From positions 1 through 8,904 of the forward strand of contig JAGXLH010000071.1 in the NCBI GenBank assembly GCA_018334795.1: a stretch of DNA of 8,904 bases. Reading direction: 5' to 3'. The notes below the pieces were generated by a model, which saw only the letters and a list, made by a program, of their open reading frames with translations, made no database searches and was not told where the DNA came from. The DNA is from Thermoplasmatota archaeon. GTDB taxonomy: Archaea; Thermoplasmatota; E2; DHVEG-1. Shown one piece after another: positions 1 to 6,704 of the stretch; positions within the stretch are counted from its first letter, which is position 1; every line of letters begins with the position of its first letter. A program made the position numbers and the translations under genes.

Positions 1-221
1 TTTTCTTGTAAACGAGCATAAACATCCCATCCACTTATCTCAGGCATCATAATATCTAACAAAATAAGATCAGGGATTTTACCGTTCTCTAATAAATCAA
101 AACATTCTTCGCAACCATTTGCCGAATTTACATTATAAGAATCAAATTTTTCTTCAAGCCCTTCTTTAACAGAGAAAAGAATCATTGGATTGTCATCAAT
201 GACTAAAATTTTTTTTTTCAT
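1..221 (-). CDS. CheY-like response regulator receiver domain (C-terminal part outside window)
   Basis: The first 73 codons of a receiver domain are visible; the gene continues beyond base 1. The protein starts MKKKILVIDDNPMILFS. It has the acidic pair D9-D10 after the first beta strand, and the phosphoacceptor D56 in LILLDIMMPEISGW, with the usual MMP turn after it. This is the receiver of a two-component system, phosphorylated by a histidine kinase not seen here. Whether an output domain follows cannot be known; archaeal receivers are often stand-alone or joined to PAS or kinase modules. The ATG at 219-221 is supported by a GGTGA ribosome site six bases upstream. The gene lies downstream of nucS on the same strand but is separated by 109 bases containing A/T tracts, so it is probably transcribed on its own. 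Confidence 0.9.
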   Translation of the reverse strand, partial: MKKKILVIDDNPMILFSVKEGLEEKFDSYNVNSANGCEECFDLLENGKIPDLILLDIMMPEISGWDVYARLQE

Positions 222-227
222 AATATA

Positions 228-232
228 TCACC
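228..232 (-). promoter_or_regulatory. Ribosome binding site of the response regulator gene
   Basis: On the minus strand the sequence reads AAGGGTGATATATTATG. GGTGA matches the archaeal anti-Shine-Dalgarno (3' end of 16S rRNA) and ends six bases before the ATG, which fixes the start of the receiver gene. Confidence 0.65.
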
Positions 233-305
233 CTTCACAAAGAAAATCGAATATTTCATTTTCAAATACTGGTAACATATTAATAATCTAAAAAGGTTTT
301 GAATT

Positions 306-330
306 ACTAAAAAAAATATTTTTTTTAATA
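306..330 (-). terminator. Possible A/T-tract terminator after nucS
   Basis: Directly after the nucS TAA, the minus strand carries TATT runs and two T tracts, including eight consecutive T. The segment is largely self-complementary. Archaeal intrinsic termination relies mainly on T tracts, so this is a reasonable stop between nucS and the response regulator, but there is no GC-rich stem. Confidence 0.35.
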
Positions 331-1110
331 TTAAAAGTCGGTAAGTGTTTTTTGTTTATCATCTGGAAGAACAATCTCATGTTCCACTTTCTTCCATTCT
401 AAATTATAATCTAGGAGCAGATTTTTAATCATATCTGGAATGCGCGGAGCACAAAGAATTCCTCTCACGTTAGCACTTTCAGATTCATGTCGCATATCAT
501 TAACATACATCCGAAGTTGATGTACGTTACTAATGGTAGCAAGACTTCGTTTCACTTCAATGATTACTGGCGTATGGGATTTATCGTAAGCAAAAAGATC
601 AATCATCCCTGAATCAACTTGCTTTTCTTGTTTATGAATTCTTAAACCATCTTCAACACAAGAAGGATCCTTAATGATATGATTAACAACATCTGATTCC
701 ATACCTACGATTTTTAATTGTGCAGTATCTTTGAGTTCACAAATTACTATTGAAAAAATCTCCTTAAACGAAATTATCATTTTTTCAGATGGTTTCCGAT
801 GACGAGAGTATACAATAAATAATTCGTCATCAACTCTAAATTCAGTTGTAGATCCTGCCGGTTGCCAATTTATAGGTTCTCTTAAAACAGGTTGATGAAC
901 CATAAGATTCCCATCAGGTTTAATGATGATGAATCGTTCTCCCCAATCAAGAACTGATTTTGCTCTCCCTCGATAATCAACAGTACAACTGCCTATGATT
1001 TGCAAAATCGTTTTCTCAGGTTTTTTTAGATGATGTTTTTCAATAAATGATTTAGCTTCAGAAGCAGAAGGATACTGAATGATTTCAACCACATTCTTTT
1101 TCTGCGTCAT
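331..1110 (-). CDS. nucS: Endonuclease NucS (EndoMS-type DNA repair nuclease) with terminal PIP box
   Basis: This 259-aa protein matches NucS in length and layout. An N-terminal DNA-binding/dimerisation half (about residues 35-130) contains YRGRAKSVLDWGERF and VHQPVLREPINWQPAG. A C-terminal PD-(D/E)XK nuclease half follows, with D171 (SGMIDLFA), E185 and K187 (IIEVKR) and Q198 (HQLRMYV). These four residues sit at a constant offset of 11 from the catalytic set known for the Pyrococcus abyssi enzyme. The family cuts branched or mismatched DNA and takes part in non-MutS mismatch repair. The protein ends in QKTLTDF, which fits the PCNA-interacting consensus QxxLxxF (253-259), so coupling to the sliding clamp is expected. 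The ATG has no clear ribosome site; an AT-rich element (AGTAAATAATG) some 20 bases upstream could give a leaderless mRNA. Acts on chromosomal DNA in the cytoplasm. Confidence 0.93.
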   Translation of the reverse strand: MTQKKNVVEIIQYPSASEAKSFIEKHHLKKPEKTILQIIGSCTVDYRGRAKSVLDWGERFIIIKPDGNLMVHQPVLREPINWQPAGSTTEFRVDDELFIVYSRHRKPSEKMIISFKEIFSIVICELKDTAQLKIVGMESDVVNHIIKDPSCVEDGLRIHKQEKQVDSGMIDLFAYDKSHTPVIIEVKRSLATISNVHQLRMYVNDMRHESESANVRGILCAPRIPDMIKNLLLDYNLEWKKVEHEIVLPDDKQKTLTDF

Positions 1111-1322
1111 ACGTTCTCAAAAACCATTATTTACTGAGTAGTTAACTGAACAAAAATACTTTTTTTGAATTTGATACAAAAAGAATATTTTCTCCACTTT
1201 TACTCTAAATAATGTTAATATATTCCACTTTTTTATTGCTCCTCACCAATAACTCCTTCATCACTTCACTGTTTTTGAATCTATCGATATTTCTTTTATT
1301 GAAGATGCTCAAAAGATGAATT

Positions 1323-1850
1323 CTACATTAAAAATTCAGTTGGATCGCATAACCCTGGTGGTTTTTTCTTTGCAAACCAATTACCTCCAAGATAATACTT
1401 GGATTTTTTGGGATAACGATCATAGACTTCAAAATGAAGCATACTTAACGTATTCTTACCCGCCAATTGTTTAATATACTCTGGATGATGTTCATTTATT
1501 TTCTTTGGGTTCAACACTTGCCCGACCAAACCAATTTGATCCCCTGCGGATACTTTATCATCCTCTTTAACAAAAACTTCACTTAACTCAGCAAAACGAA
1601 AAAAATAAGATAATTTTGTTTCTAAAATAATTTCATATGTTGTATTCCAATATGGTATATGATAGGGACTTGAAAATTCCGAGGTTGATTTAATAATACC
1701 ATCATCAACAGCAAAGACAGGGGTGTTCTCAGGTGCATAAAGATCAATACCACAATGAATCCGGTCCCCTCTATTCTCAAGGTATAATCCTGAGGATTGA
1801 TTGTTTCTGAATCGATATTTTTTAGGTAATGGATACCGTTTCAACTTCAT
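1323..1850 (-). CDS. LytM-fold (peptidase M23) protein, zinc ligands kept, catalytic histidines replaced
   Basis: A 175-aa protein built almost entirely of one M23/LytM domain. H32 and D36 (IHCGIDLYAPENTPVFAVDDG) form the HxxxD zinc motif. VKEDDKVSAGDQIGLVG (94-110) is the usual lipoyl-like turn, and H139 (SMLHFEVY) is the third zinc ligand. The first histidine of the normal HxH motif is M137, and the histidine of the usual AHL motif is E88 (FAELSEVFV). Both positions that normally complete catalysis are therefore changed. An insertion at about 113-133 separates the last strands. There is no signal peptide or membrane segment, so the protein looks cytoplasmic. It is the third gene of an operon, 24 bases after ablB; GAGGT lies 14 bases before the ATG. 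M23 enzymes cut peptide bridges in murein, which archaea lack, so the substrate is unknown. It may be a non-catalytic binding or regulatory protein, or a hydrolase with altered chemistry. Family assignment is firm, function is not. Confidence 0.85.
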   Translation of the reverse strand: MKLKRYPLPKKYRFRNNQSSGLYLENRGDRIHCGIDLYAPENTPVFAVDDGIIKSTSEFSSPYHIPYWNTTYEIILETKLSYFFRFAELSEVFVKEDDKVSAGDQIGLVGQVLNPKKINEHHPEYIKQLAGKNTLSMLHFEVYDRYPKKSKYYLGGNWFAKKKPPGLCDPTEFLM

Positions 1851-1874
1851 AATTTATCTAAAGAACCTCATCTT

Positions 1875-2726
1875 TTACAACTTTTTAAATAACACGTTCA
1901 TACTTTCAAGTGATCCAGAAATAGCAGTATTGTTTTTTAACAAACCTGCATTTGAATATCCTGCTTTTGCAAAAGTGATGTTCATTCCAAAGGAAACTGC
2001 TCGGGCAATGGTAAATGCAGTTCTTATTTTTTCATTTTTCATCTCTTTTTCCATGTGTAATAACAAAGAAAGTGCATAATTTTTTCCTCTCCCCTCTGGA
2101 AGCGTTGCAAAGTCAGTCATTTCAACATTTGAATGAACTGAGTCCAATTCAGCAGCACTAGCAGCAATCAATTTTCTATCTTCAAAAATTCCATAATATA
2201 ACACATTCTCATGCATCATCCTTTTCAAGTAGCCCACATCAAAAATAGGAAAAGGATATGTTTCAAAAACAGATTCATATAATTTTGCAAGCGTGTTTGC
2301 ATTATTGCTAAATAGTTGTTCAATCACTGGCTCTTTTGTTTCAACTTTGGAATTAATTGCATTTCTATATTTCTGCATGGATTGATGGACTTTTGCTATT
2401 CGCTCTAAATTTGTTTTATTGATATTTTTTCGAGAATAATCAAGAAATTTCCCTAAAAAAAATCCATCTATTTCATTGTTGAAAAATCTTGGAATTTTCG
2501 CTTCAACTTCAAATCCCTCTTTTTTAGCTTTTTTAACAGCCCACCTAGGAACTTTTGCAAAAATCTTTGTGTAATTATTCTTTTCAGCAAGATCATCCAA
2601 CAAAGAAAAAATTTGCGGAAAATCTTCTTTTCCCAAACTCATTAAATAAATACGATCATTCAATGATCCATGTTGAATAAGCGAATGATTCAAGGATTCA
2701 ACGGTGTCAAACAAAATAAATTCCAC
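1875..2726 (-). CDS. ablB: Beta-lysine N-epsilon-acetyltransferase
   Basis: AblB transfers an acetyl group from acetyl-CoA to the epsilon amino group of beta-lysine, giving the compatible solute N-epsilon-acetyl-beta-lysine. The 283-aa length fits the family. The N-terminal part carries the family-specific stretches SLIQHGSLNDRIYLMSL (15-31) and YTKIFAKVPRWAV (52-64). The C-terminal half is a GNAT fold, with the acetyl-CoA loop around EGRGKNYALSLLLHME (211-226) after strand VEMTDFATLP. The start codon is GTG, 17 bases after the ablA stop. It lies inside a TTAGGTGG sequence, so the same bases could be a ribosome site for a slightly later start; GTG keeps the usual N-terminus. Position directly after lysine 2,3-aminomutase confirms the pathway. 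Cytoplasmic. Confidence 0.93.
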   Translation of the reverse strand: MEFILFDTVESLNHSLIQHGSLNDRIYLMSLGKEDFPQIFSLLDDLAEKNNYTKIFAKVPRWAVKKAKKEGFEVEAKIPRFFNNEIDGFFLGKFLDYSRKNINKTNLERIAKVHQSMQKYRNAINSKVETKEPVIEQLFSNNANTLAKLYESVFETYPFPIFDVGYLKRMMHENVLYYGIFEDRKLIAASAAELDSVHSNVEMTDFATLPEGRGKNYALSLLLHMEKEMKNEKIRTAFTIARAVSFGMNITFAKAGYSNAGLLKNNTAISGSLESMNVLFKKL

Positions 2727-2743
2727 CTAACACAATTTGTACC

Positions 2744-4054
2744 TTATTTCTTCCGCCGTTCAACTCGTTCAGTATGCTCAGGAGTCAAAGAAATCGTTTT
2801 ATCATAATCTGCAAGTAACTTTGCAATACCAACCGCTTTTTCTTCTGCGCCCTCCAATTTCAAATTTCTTGTGCATTCTTCACAATTCCGATCACAGAAA
2901 TACGGTTCATAAGAATCAGGTTCCTTATATGTGGTGATCACACCTTCATAATTTCGTAATATGACTTTGTTAGTACCCCAAGAAATCAAATATTCTGGCA
3001 TCACCGGAATCTTTCCACCGCCACCGGGGGCATCAATAACATACCGAGGTACTGCAAACCCACTGGTGTGACCAATTAAGTTTTCCATAATTTCAATACC
3101 TTTACTAACTGGAGTTCGGAAATGAGTTAATCCTTCAGAAAGATCACATTGATACAAATAATATGGTCTTACTCGGTTTTGAACAAGTTTTTGAACAAGT
3201 TTTTTCATAATCCGTGGGCAGTCATTAATTCCTGCGAGTAACACTGATTGATTGCCTAATGGAATGCCCGCATCAGCAAGTTTTGCTAATGATTCTTTTG
3301 CTGAAGTTGTAAGTTCACGAGGATGATTAAAATGAGTGTTTACCCAAATTGGGTGATGTTTTTTTAACATGGATACAAGATTATCTGTGATACGATATGG
3401 TAGTACTGCAGGAGTACGCGTGCCAATTCTAATGATCTCCAAATGAGGAATTTTTTGTAATTCGGTAAGAATCCAATCCAAATATTCCGTCGAAAGTAAA
3501 AACGGATCGCCTCCAGAGAGTAATACATCACGAACTTCAGGTGTTTTCTTAATGTAATCAATCCCTTTCTTCACTTCTTTTTTTGATGGAACTGAATCAA
3601 CATCACCAACTCGTCTCTTGCGAGTGCAATGCCTGCAATACATTGAACAAGTATTACTTACAAGAAAGAGCAATCGATCTGGGTATCGATGTGTTATTCC
3701 TGATACGGGACTGTCTGTATCTTCAGCTAGTGGATCCTCAATATCTGCTTTTTGAATTTTTAATTCAGAGGGATCAGGAAATGATTGTTTAAAAATAGGA
3801 TCATACTTATACTCCTCGCTATCAATTAGAGAAAGATAATATGGTGTAATTGACATAGGAAACTTTTGAATTGTTTTTTCGAATTTTTCCCGTTCTTTTT
3901 TTGAAAAAGAAATTCCCGTGAGTTTTTCAAACGTATCTAAGTTTTTTATTGAATGTTTTATTTGCCACTTCCAATCAGTCCATTTTTTTAATGACGGATT
4001 TTCTTCCATTTTTTTTGCAAGACTCTGTTGGCTTTTATTATAGATTTCTTTCAT
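2744..4054 (-). CDS. ablA: Lysine 2,3-aminomutase (radical SAM, PLP-dependent)
   Basis: Converts L-alpha-lysine to L-beta-lysine, the first step of N-epsilon-acetyl-beta-lysine synthesis. The 436-aa protein has the full set of family signatures. The radical-SAM cluster motif CSMYCRHC has C136, C140 and C143; the SAM-binding SGGDP is at 180-184; the PLP lysine K348 lies in DAPGGGGKIP. Lysine-binding aspartates are D304 (YQCDLSEG) and D341. C279 together with C387, C391 and C394 probably forms the structural zinc site known in the clostridial enzyme. The C-terminal cysteine-rich extension separates it from the shorter EpmB type that acts on elongation factor P. The ATG at 4052-4054 lacks a clear ribosome site; ATTTAATA about 50 bases upstream is a possible TATA box. 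First gene of the ablA-ablB-M23 operon, which in methanogens is typically salt-induced (inferred here, not seen). Confidence 0.96.
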   Translation of the reverse strand: MKEIYNKSQQSLAKKMEENPSLKKWTDWKWQIKHSIKNLDTFEKLTGISFSKKEREKFEKTIQKFPMSITPYYLSLIDSEEYKYDPIFKQSFPDPSELKIQKADIEDPLAEDTDSPVSGITHRYPDRLLFLVSNTCSMYCRHCTRKRRVGDVDSVPSKKEVKKGIDYIKKTPEVRDVLLSGGDPFLLSTEYLDWILTELQKIPHLEIIRIGTRTPAVLPYRITDNLVSMLKKHHPIWVNTHFNHPRELTTSAKESLAKLADAGIPLGNQSVLLAGINDCPRIMKKLVQKLVQNRVRPYYLYQCDLSEGLTHFRTPVSKGIEIMENLIGHTSGFAVPRYVIDAPGGGGKIPVMPEYLISWGTNKVILRNYEGVITTYKEPDSYEPYFCDRNCEECTRNLKLEGAEEKAVGIAKLLADYDKTISLTPEHTERVERRKK

Positions 4055-4225
4055 GCTTAATCAATGCCTATTATTTTTTCAATAAAATGAAATCTTACTT
4101 CCTTATTAAATTATTGAATATAATTTTTGAAATTTTATTTATTGGATTTTACGAACCAAAGGTACCAAAACATTAATAAAGTTTCATCTTCAATAAGGCC
4201 TGTTGCGGAAAAAGCACATTTGCAC

Positions 4226-4230
4226 GTGAT
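4226..4230 (+). promoter_or_regulatory. Ribosome binding site of aIF1A
   Basis: GTGAT stands three bases before the ATG at 4234 and matches the 5' part of the archaeal anti-Shine-Dalgarno. The spacing is at the short end. A weak TATA-like ATTAATAA at 4172-4179 would give a leader of roughly 30 bases. Confidence 0.4.
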
Positions 4231-4233
4231 TAC

Positions 4234-4557
4234 ATGAAAAATAAGAAACCACAAACTGAAGAAGTTATCAGAGTACCGATGCCTAGGAGAAAAGACAATG
4301 AAATGTTTGCTATAGTCGAACGTGTTGTTGGCGGATCTCGAATGAACGTTATTTGCGGAGATGGAAAATCTCGGCTTGCTCGAATTCCTGGAGGCCGGAA
4401 ACGACGAATGGGTCGAATCAGAAGTAATGATCTACTTATCATAAGTCCTTGGGATATTCAAGATGAAAAAGCTGATGTCAAATATCATTATCGAAAAAAT
4501 CAAGCTCGTTTTTTAAGTCGTAAAAAGAAATTACCTTCTCAATTAGATATTTTTTAG
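4234..4557 (+). CDS. eif1A: Translation initiation factor 1A (aIF1A)
   Basis: A 107-aa S1/IF1-type OB-fold protein. aIF1A binds the A site of the small ribosomal subunit and helps place initiator tRNA on the start codon. The OB fold spans about residues 24-90. Signature segments are MFAIVERVVGGSRMNVICGD (24-43), RIPGGRKRRMGRIRSNDLLI (50-69) and the strand SPWDIQDEKADVKYHY (71-86). Basic N- and C-terminal tails are usual for the archaeal/eukaryotic factor and separate it from bacterial IF1. The ATG is supported by GTGAT just upstream. It is divergent from ablA with 179 bases between them, and codirectional with the glycosyltransferase, which has its own TATA box 166 bases on. Cytoplasmic housekeeping gene. 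Confidence 0.96.
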   Translation: MKNKKPQTEEVIRVPMPRRKDNEMFAIVERVVGGSRMNVICGDGKSRLARIPGGRKRRMGRIRSNDLLIISPWDIQDEKADVKYHYRKNQARFLSRKKKLPSQLDIF

Positions 4558-4679
4558 TTAAATCTTATCCATTTTTAGGTTTTCTCTATTGCTTTGAAAA
4601 ACAGTTCTCTTTTCTTTAATATGTGTGATATGTCATTTTTTGAAAAAAAGATTATTATGACTGCGAGATTATCGACTGA

Positions 4680-4687
4680 TTTATAAA
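4680..4687 (+). promoter_or_regulatory. TATA box of the glycosyltransferase gene
   Basis: TTTATAAA is a near-consensus archaeal TATA box. Counting about 25-27 bases downstream gives transcription starting near 4708-4710. A start at the in-frame TTG (4694) would then lie outside the transcript, which supports ATG 4724 with a leader of about 15 bases. Confidence 0.55.
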
Positions 4688-4723
4688 CCTGCATTGCTTT
4701 ACTTTGGAAGAAGTGTGGTTGGG

Positions 4724-5998
4724 ATGATGAATCAAAATCAGCACAATGGTAAGGTATCTGTTGCTCATTTCTCATGGGAATTTCCACCGAAAATATGGGG
4801 TGGACTTGGAACCTTTGCAACAGAACTAACAAAACAACAAAAAACTATGGGTAATGATGTTCAGGTATTTGCAGTTAATGATCAAAATACTATGAAACCT
4901 TTCGATACCTGGAATGGTATTTCAGTTTTCCGTCCGAAACTTGTTGATTTCACTAACGAATTATCGTTAGTTTCAAATAATGATTTGCAGCAATGGGGAG
5001 ATCATCTTTCATTTTTTTCAACGGTTTTAGGATATAATATCTTGTCTGCTTCAAAACTAGTTGATGAATGGAATCATTCAAATCAGAAACAGGTTGATAT
5101 TATTGATGCTCATGATTGGTTGGGTATTTTAGGTGGAATTATGGCCAAACAATCATTGCATTCTCCACTAGTCTTTCACGTTCATTCAACTGAACATGGG
5201 CGAAGTGTAGGTGGCGGGTCTTCAACAATTAAATCTATCGAAAAACATGGTGGTGATATTGCTGATGGAGTGATTACCGTATCTTATGCGATGAAAGATG
5301 AATTGATTGGTTTAGGTTTTCCAGAAGATAAGATTCATGTTTGCTGGAATGGAATCGATCCTGAAAAGTATGATTTATCAAATGTTGGAGAAGAGAAAAT
5401 AAAACAACTCCGTCATCGATATGGAATAAAGGATGATGAGATATTTCTGTTTTTTATCGGTAGACTTGTTACCGTGAAAGGTATTTCTCAGCTTGTTGAG
5501 GCAATGCCAGATATTGTTTCATCATATCCAAAAGTAAAACTTGTTGTTCTTGGTGTTGGTGATTTAGAGGAATCCCTTAAAAAAAGAGTGGAAGAAATCG
5601 ATGTTCAAGATCATGTAGTGTTTCGAACGGAATTTGTTTCTGAAGAAGAACGTATTTATCATTATGCTGCCAGTGATTTAGTTGTTCTTCCATCGTTGTA
5701 TGAACCTTTTGGCATTGTTTGTACTGAAGCGATGTCTATGAAAAAGCCAGTGGTAGTTGGTGCTCGTGGTGTCACAGGCATGCGTGAACAAGTTGTTGCT
5801 GAAGGGGATGGACAATGTGGTATCCATATTAACCCAAATGATCCTAATGATGTTGCATGGGGTGTAAAAGAATTACTCGGCCGTCAAGATGAATGGAATC
5901 GATTTGGTGAAAATGCCCGCAATCGGATACTAGAGTTATTCACTTGGCAGAAAATAACTAGCCGAACTATGGATATTTACAAGACTATTATTGGATAA
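4724..5998 (+). CDS. Glycosyltransferase, GT4/GT5 glycogen-synthase-like
   Basis: A 424-aa GT-B fold enzyme. The N-terminal acceptor domain begins VSVAHFSWEFPPKIWGGLGT (11-30), the glycine-rich loop shared with glycogen and starch synthases, and has HDW at 130-132 and HVHSTEHGR at 152-160. The C-terminal nucleotide-sugar domain has FFIGRLVTVKG (243-253, with R247 and K252 expected to contact the phosphates) and the EX7E motif E327/E335 in YEPFGIVCTEAM. It probably transfers glucose or a related sugar from a nucleotide donor to a glucan or another acceptor; the acceptor cannot be read from the sequence. The longest frame begins at a TTG (4694), but the TATA box at 4680 and the paired ATG ATG at 4724 favour the shorter form. 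No branching or debranching gene is nearby, so a glycogen role is only a suggestion. No membrane segments; cytoplasmic. Confidence 0.88.
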   Translation: MMNQNQHNGKVSVAHFSWEFPPKIWGGLGTFATELTKQQKTMGNDVQVFAVNDQNTMKPFDTWNGISVFRPKLVDFTNELSLVSNNDLQQWGDHLSFFSTVLGYNILSASKLVDEWNHSNQKQVDIIDAHDWLGILGGIMAKQSLHSPLVFHVHSTEHGRSVGGGSSTIKSIEKHGGDIADGVITVSYAMKDELIGLGFPEDKIHVCWNGIDPEKYDLSNVGEEKIKQLRHRYGIKDDEIFLFFIGRLVTVKGISQLVEAMPDIVSSYPKVKLVVLGVGDLEESLKKRVEEIDVQDHVVFRTEFVSEEERIYHYAASDLVVLPSLYEPFGIVCTEAMSMKKPVVVGARGVTGMREQVVAEGDGQCGIHINPNDPNDVAWGVKELLGRQDEWNRFGENARNRILELFTWQKITSRTMDIYKTIIG

Positions 5999-6007
5999 AT
6001 AAAAAAG

Positions 6008-6027
6008 CCTTTTTCAAAATTTTTTAT
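6008..6027 (+). terminator. T-tract terminator after the glycosyltransferase
   Basis: Ten bases after the TAA the plus strand carries two T tracts (CCTTTTTC and ATTTTTTATC). Further, longer T tracts follow at 6079-6117. This fits archaeal T-tract termination facing the convergent microgene and Alba; no strong stem is seen. Confidence 0.4.
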
Positions 6028-6097
6028 CTATTTTCAGATTTATTATTGCTAATTATAATAAGGGTTGAAAAAAATTCGATTTTTCCTGTTTTTTTCA

Positions 6098-6187
6098 TTA
6101 ATTTTTTTTCTTTTTTTGGAAATTGAGGACGCGTTTATGGATTTCCTTAATGCGACGATCTTTGTGTTTTTCGAATGTGTTTGCCAT
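6098..6187 (-). CDS. Small, highly basic microprotein (29 aa), unrecognised
   Basis: A complete 29-codon frame starts ATG at 6185-6187 and ends TAA. The peptide begins MANTFEKHKDRRIKEI, continues HKRVLNF and ends in a run of four lysines and an asparagine. Seven basic residues lie in the first 19, plus three histidines, and the middle can form an amphipathic helix, so binding to nucleic acid or the ribosome is plausible. The initiation signals are better than for most genes here: AAGGAG eleven bases before the ATG, and TTTATAAA at 6226-6233, placing transcription start around 6203-6206. It sits downstream of Alba on the same strand, behind Alba's probable terminator, and converges with the glycosyltransferase. 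I do not recognise the family; it does not look like L41e or L39e. No function is proposed beyond the charge argument. Confidence 0.6.
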   Translation of the reverse strand: MANTFEKHKDRRIKEIHKRVLNFQKKKKN

Positions 6188-6198
6188 GTGGATTTTTT

Positions 6199-6204
6199 CT
6201 CCTT
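6199..6204 (-). promoter_or_regulatory. Strong ribosome binding site of the 29-aa microgene
   Basis: The minus strand reads AAGGAG, then eleven bases, then ATGGCA. This is the most complete purine-rich Shine-Dalgarno in the intergenic DNA of this window and is a main reason for calling the microgene. Confidence 0.55.
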
Positions 6205-6225
6205 AATAGTATAAATTCATTATTG

Positions 6226-6233
6226 TTTATAAA
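6226..6233 (-). promoter_or_regulatory. TATA box of the 29-aa microgene
   Basis: TTTATAAA lies about 39-46 bases before the microgene ATG, so transcription would start just upstream of its AAGGAG. The element is a perfect palindrome and could also work in the plus direction, where no gene follows. Confidence 0.45.
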
Positions 6234-6332
6234 AGTTACCTCTTTTATTTCGTTGTTTGTGGTAAATGTCAGATTAAAATCTTAAAAAAGTCATGGAGTG
6301 TGAGGGTATCAAAACATAAAATAATTTAAAAA

Positions 6333-6362
6333 TGGGATGGAATGAAACTATCCCAGTTTTTT
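6333..6362 (-). terminator. Hairpin terminator downstream of Alba (T tracts on both sides)
   Basis: TGGGAT (6333-6338) and ATCCCA (6350-6355) form a six-pair stem. On the minus strand the stem is followed by a T tract (TTTTTAAATT, reading on to about 6323); on the plus strand it is followed by six T (6357-6362). It lies about 50 bases after the Alba stop codon and would end its transcript before the microgene promoter. The layout could terminate in either direction. Confidence 0.45.
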
Positions 6363-6408
6363 AGATGATGCTATTCAATCCAATGAATTGAATTCTTTTC
6401 CTTCTGTC

Positions 6409-6699
6409 TTACTCGATGACTAAGTGTATTTCGATTGAGGAAACGTTATGTGTTCTTCCTTCATCGTTGGTTACGCTTTCAGTTCCGATTTCTATTTTGT
6501 CGACTTTTGCCTCGGTAACGAATCGGTTACGGACGATTTCAGCGGTGTCAACTGCACGGCTTATTGCACGTCCTCTTGCTTTGATAACTACATCCTTTGC
6601 GTCGTCTTTCTTAAATTCTGTTACTACGGCGAGCACATAGCTCATTGGTGGTTTGTTTCCTACATAAATCACGTTTTCGTCAGCTAGTTCATCAGTCAT
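6409..6699 (-). CDS. albA: DNA/RNA-binding protein Alba
   Basis: A 96-aa Alba protein, an abundant archaeal chromatin and RNA-binding dimer. Family signatures are clear: YVGNKPPMSYVLAVVTEF (12-29) with the DNA-contacting lysine K16, then VVIKARGRAISRAVDTAEIV (37-56), and VSSIEIHLVIE at the C-terminus. The longest frame begins at a GTG nine bases earlier, but that GTG is part of the GGTGA ribosome site; five bases after that site stands the ATG at 6697-6699, which gives the normal N-terminus. A TATA box (TTTAAATA, 6761-6768) lies about 62 bases upstream. The gene follows the HAD gene on the same strand but is probably transcribed from its own promoter. Acetylation of the equivalent lysine modulates DNA binding in Sulfolobus; whether that applies here is unknown. 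Confidence 0.96.
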   Translation of the reverse strand: MTDELADENVIYVGNKPPMSYVLAVVTEFKKDDAKDVVIKARGRAISRAVDTAEIVRNRFVTEAKVDKIEIGTESVTNDEGRTHNVSSIEIHLVIE

Positions 6700-6704
6700 A
6701 GTTT

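Noticed and set aside
228..278. Sixteen-codon upstream frame whose TGA overlaps the ribosome site of the response regulator, resembling a leader peptide
   Set aside because: It has no ribosome site of its own, and its ATG lies within the most likely TATA region (AATATG near 275-283), so it may not be transcribed.
1205..1312. Open minus-strand frame after the M23 gene, from a TTG, encoding about 35 residues and continuing in frame past a TAG for about 20 more
   Set aside because: No ribosome site or TATA box at the TTG, no recognisable protein, and AT-rich composition makes such open stretches common. It might be a remnant, but nothing supports it. The rest of 1111-1322 holds no gene that I can see.
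6188..6362. Possible plus-strand non-coding RNA starting at the palindromic TATA box and ending at the stem plus six T
   Set aside because: No C/D, H/ACA or other recognisable RNA motif was found in between; the TATA box and stem are explained by the microgene and Alba on the other strand.
6374..6392. Inverted repeat TTCAAT/ATTGAA near the 3' end of Alba
   Set aside because: Six AT-rich pairs are expected by chance in DNA of this composition, and it is not followed by a T tract on the Alba strand.
6416..6687. Two long plus-strand frames across the Alba gene
   Set aside because: They are the antisense of a strongly conserved gene and show no protein family or initiation signal.
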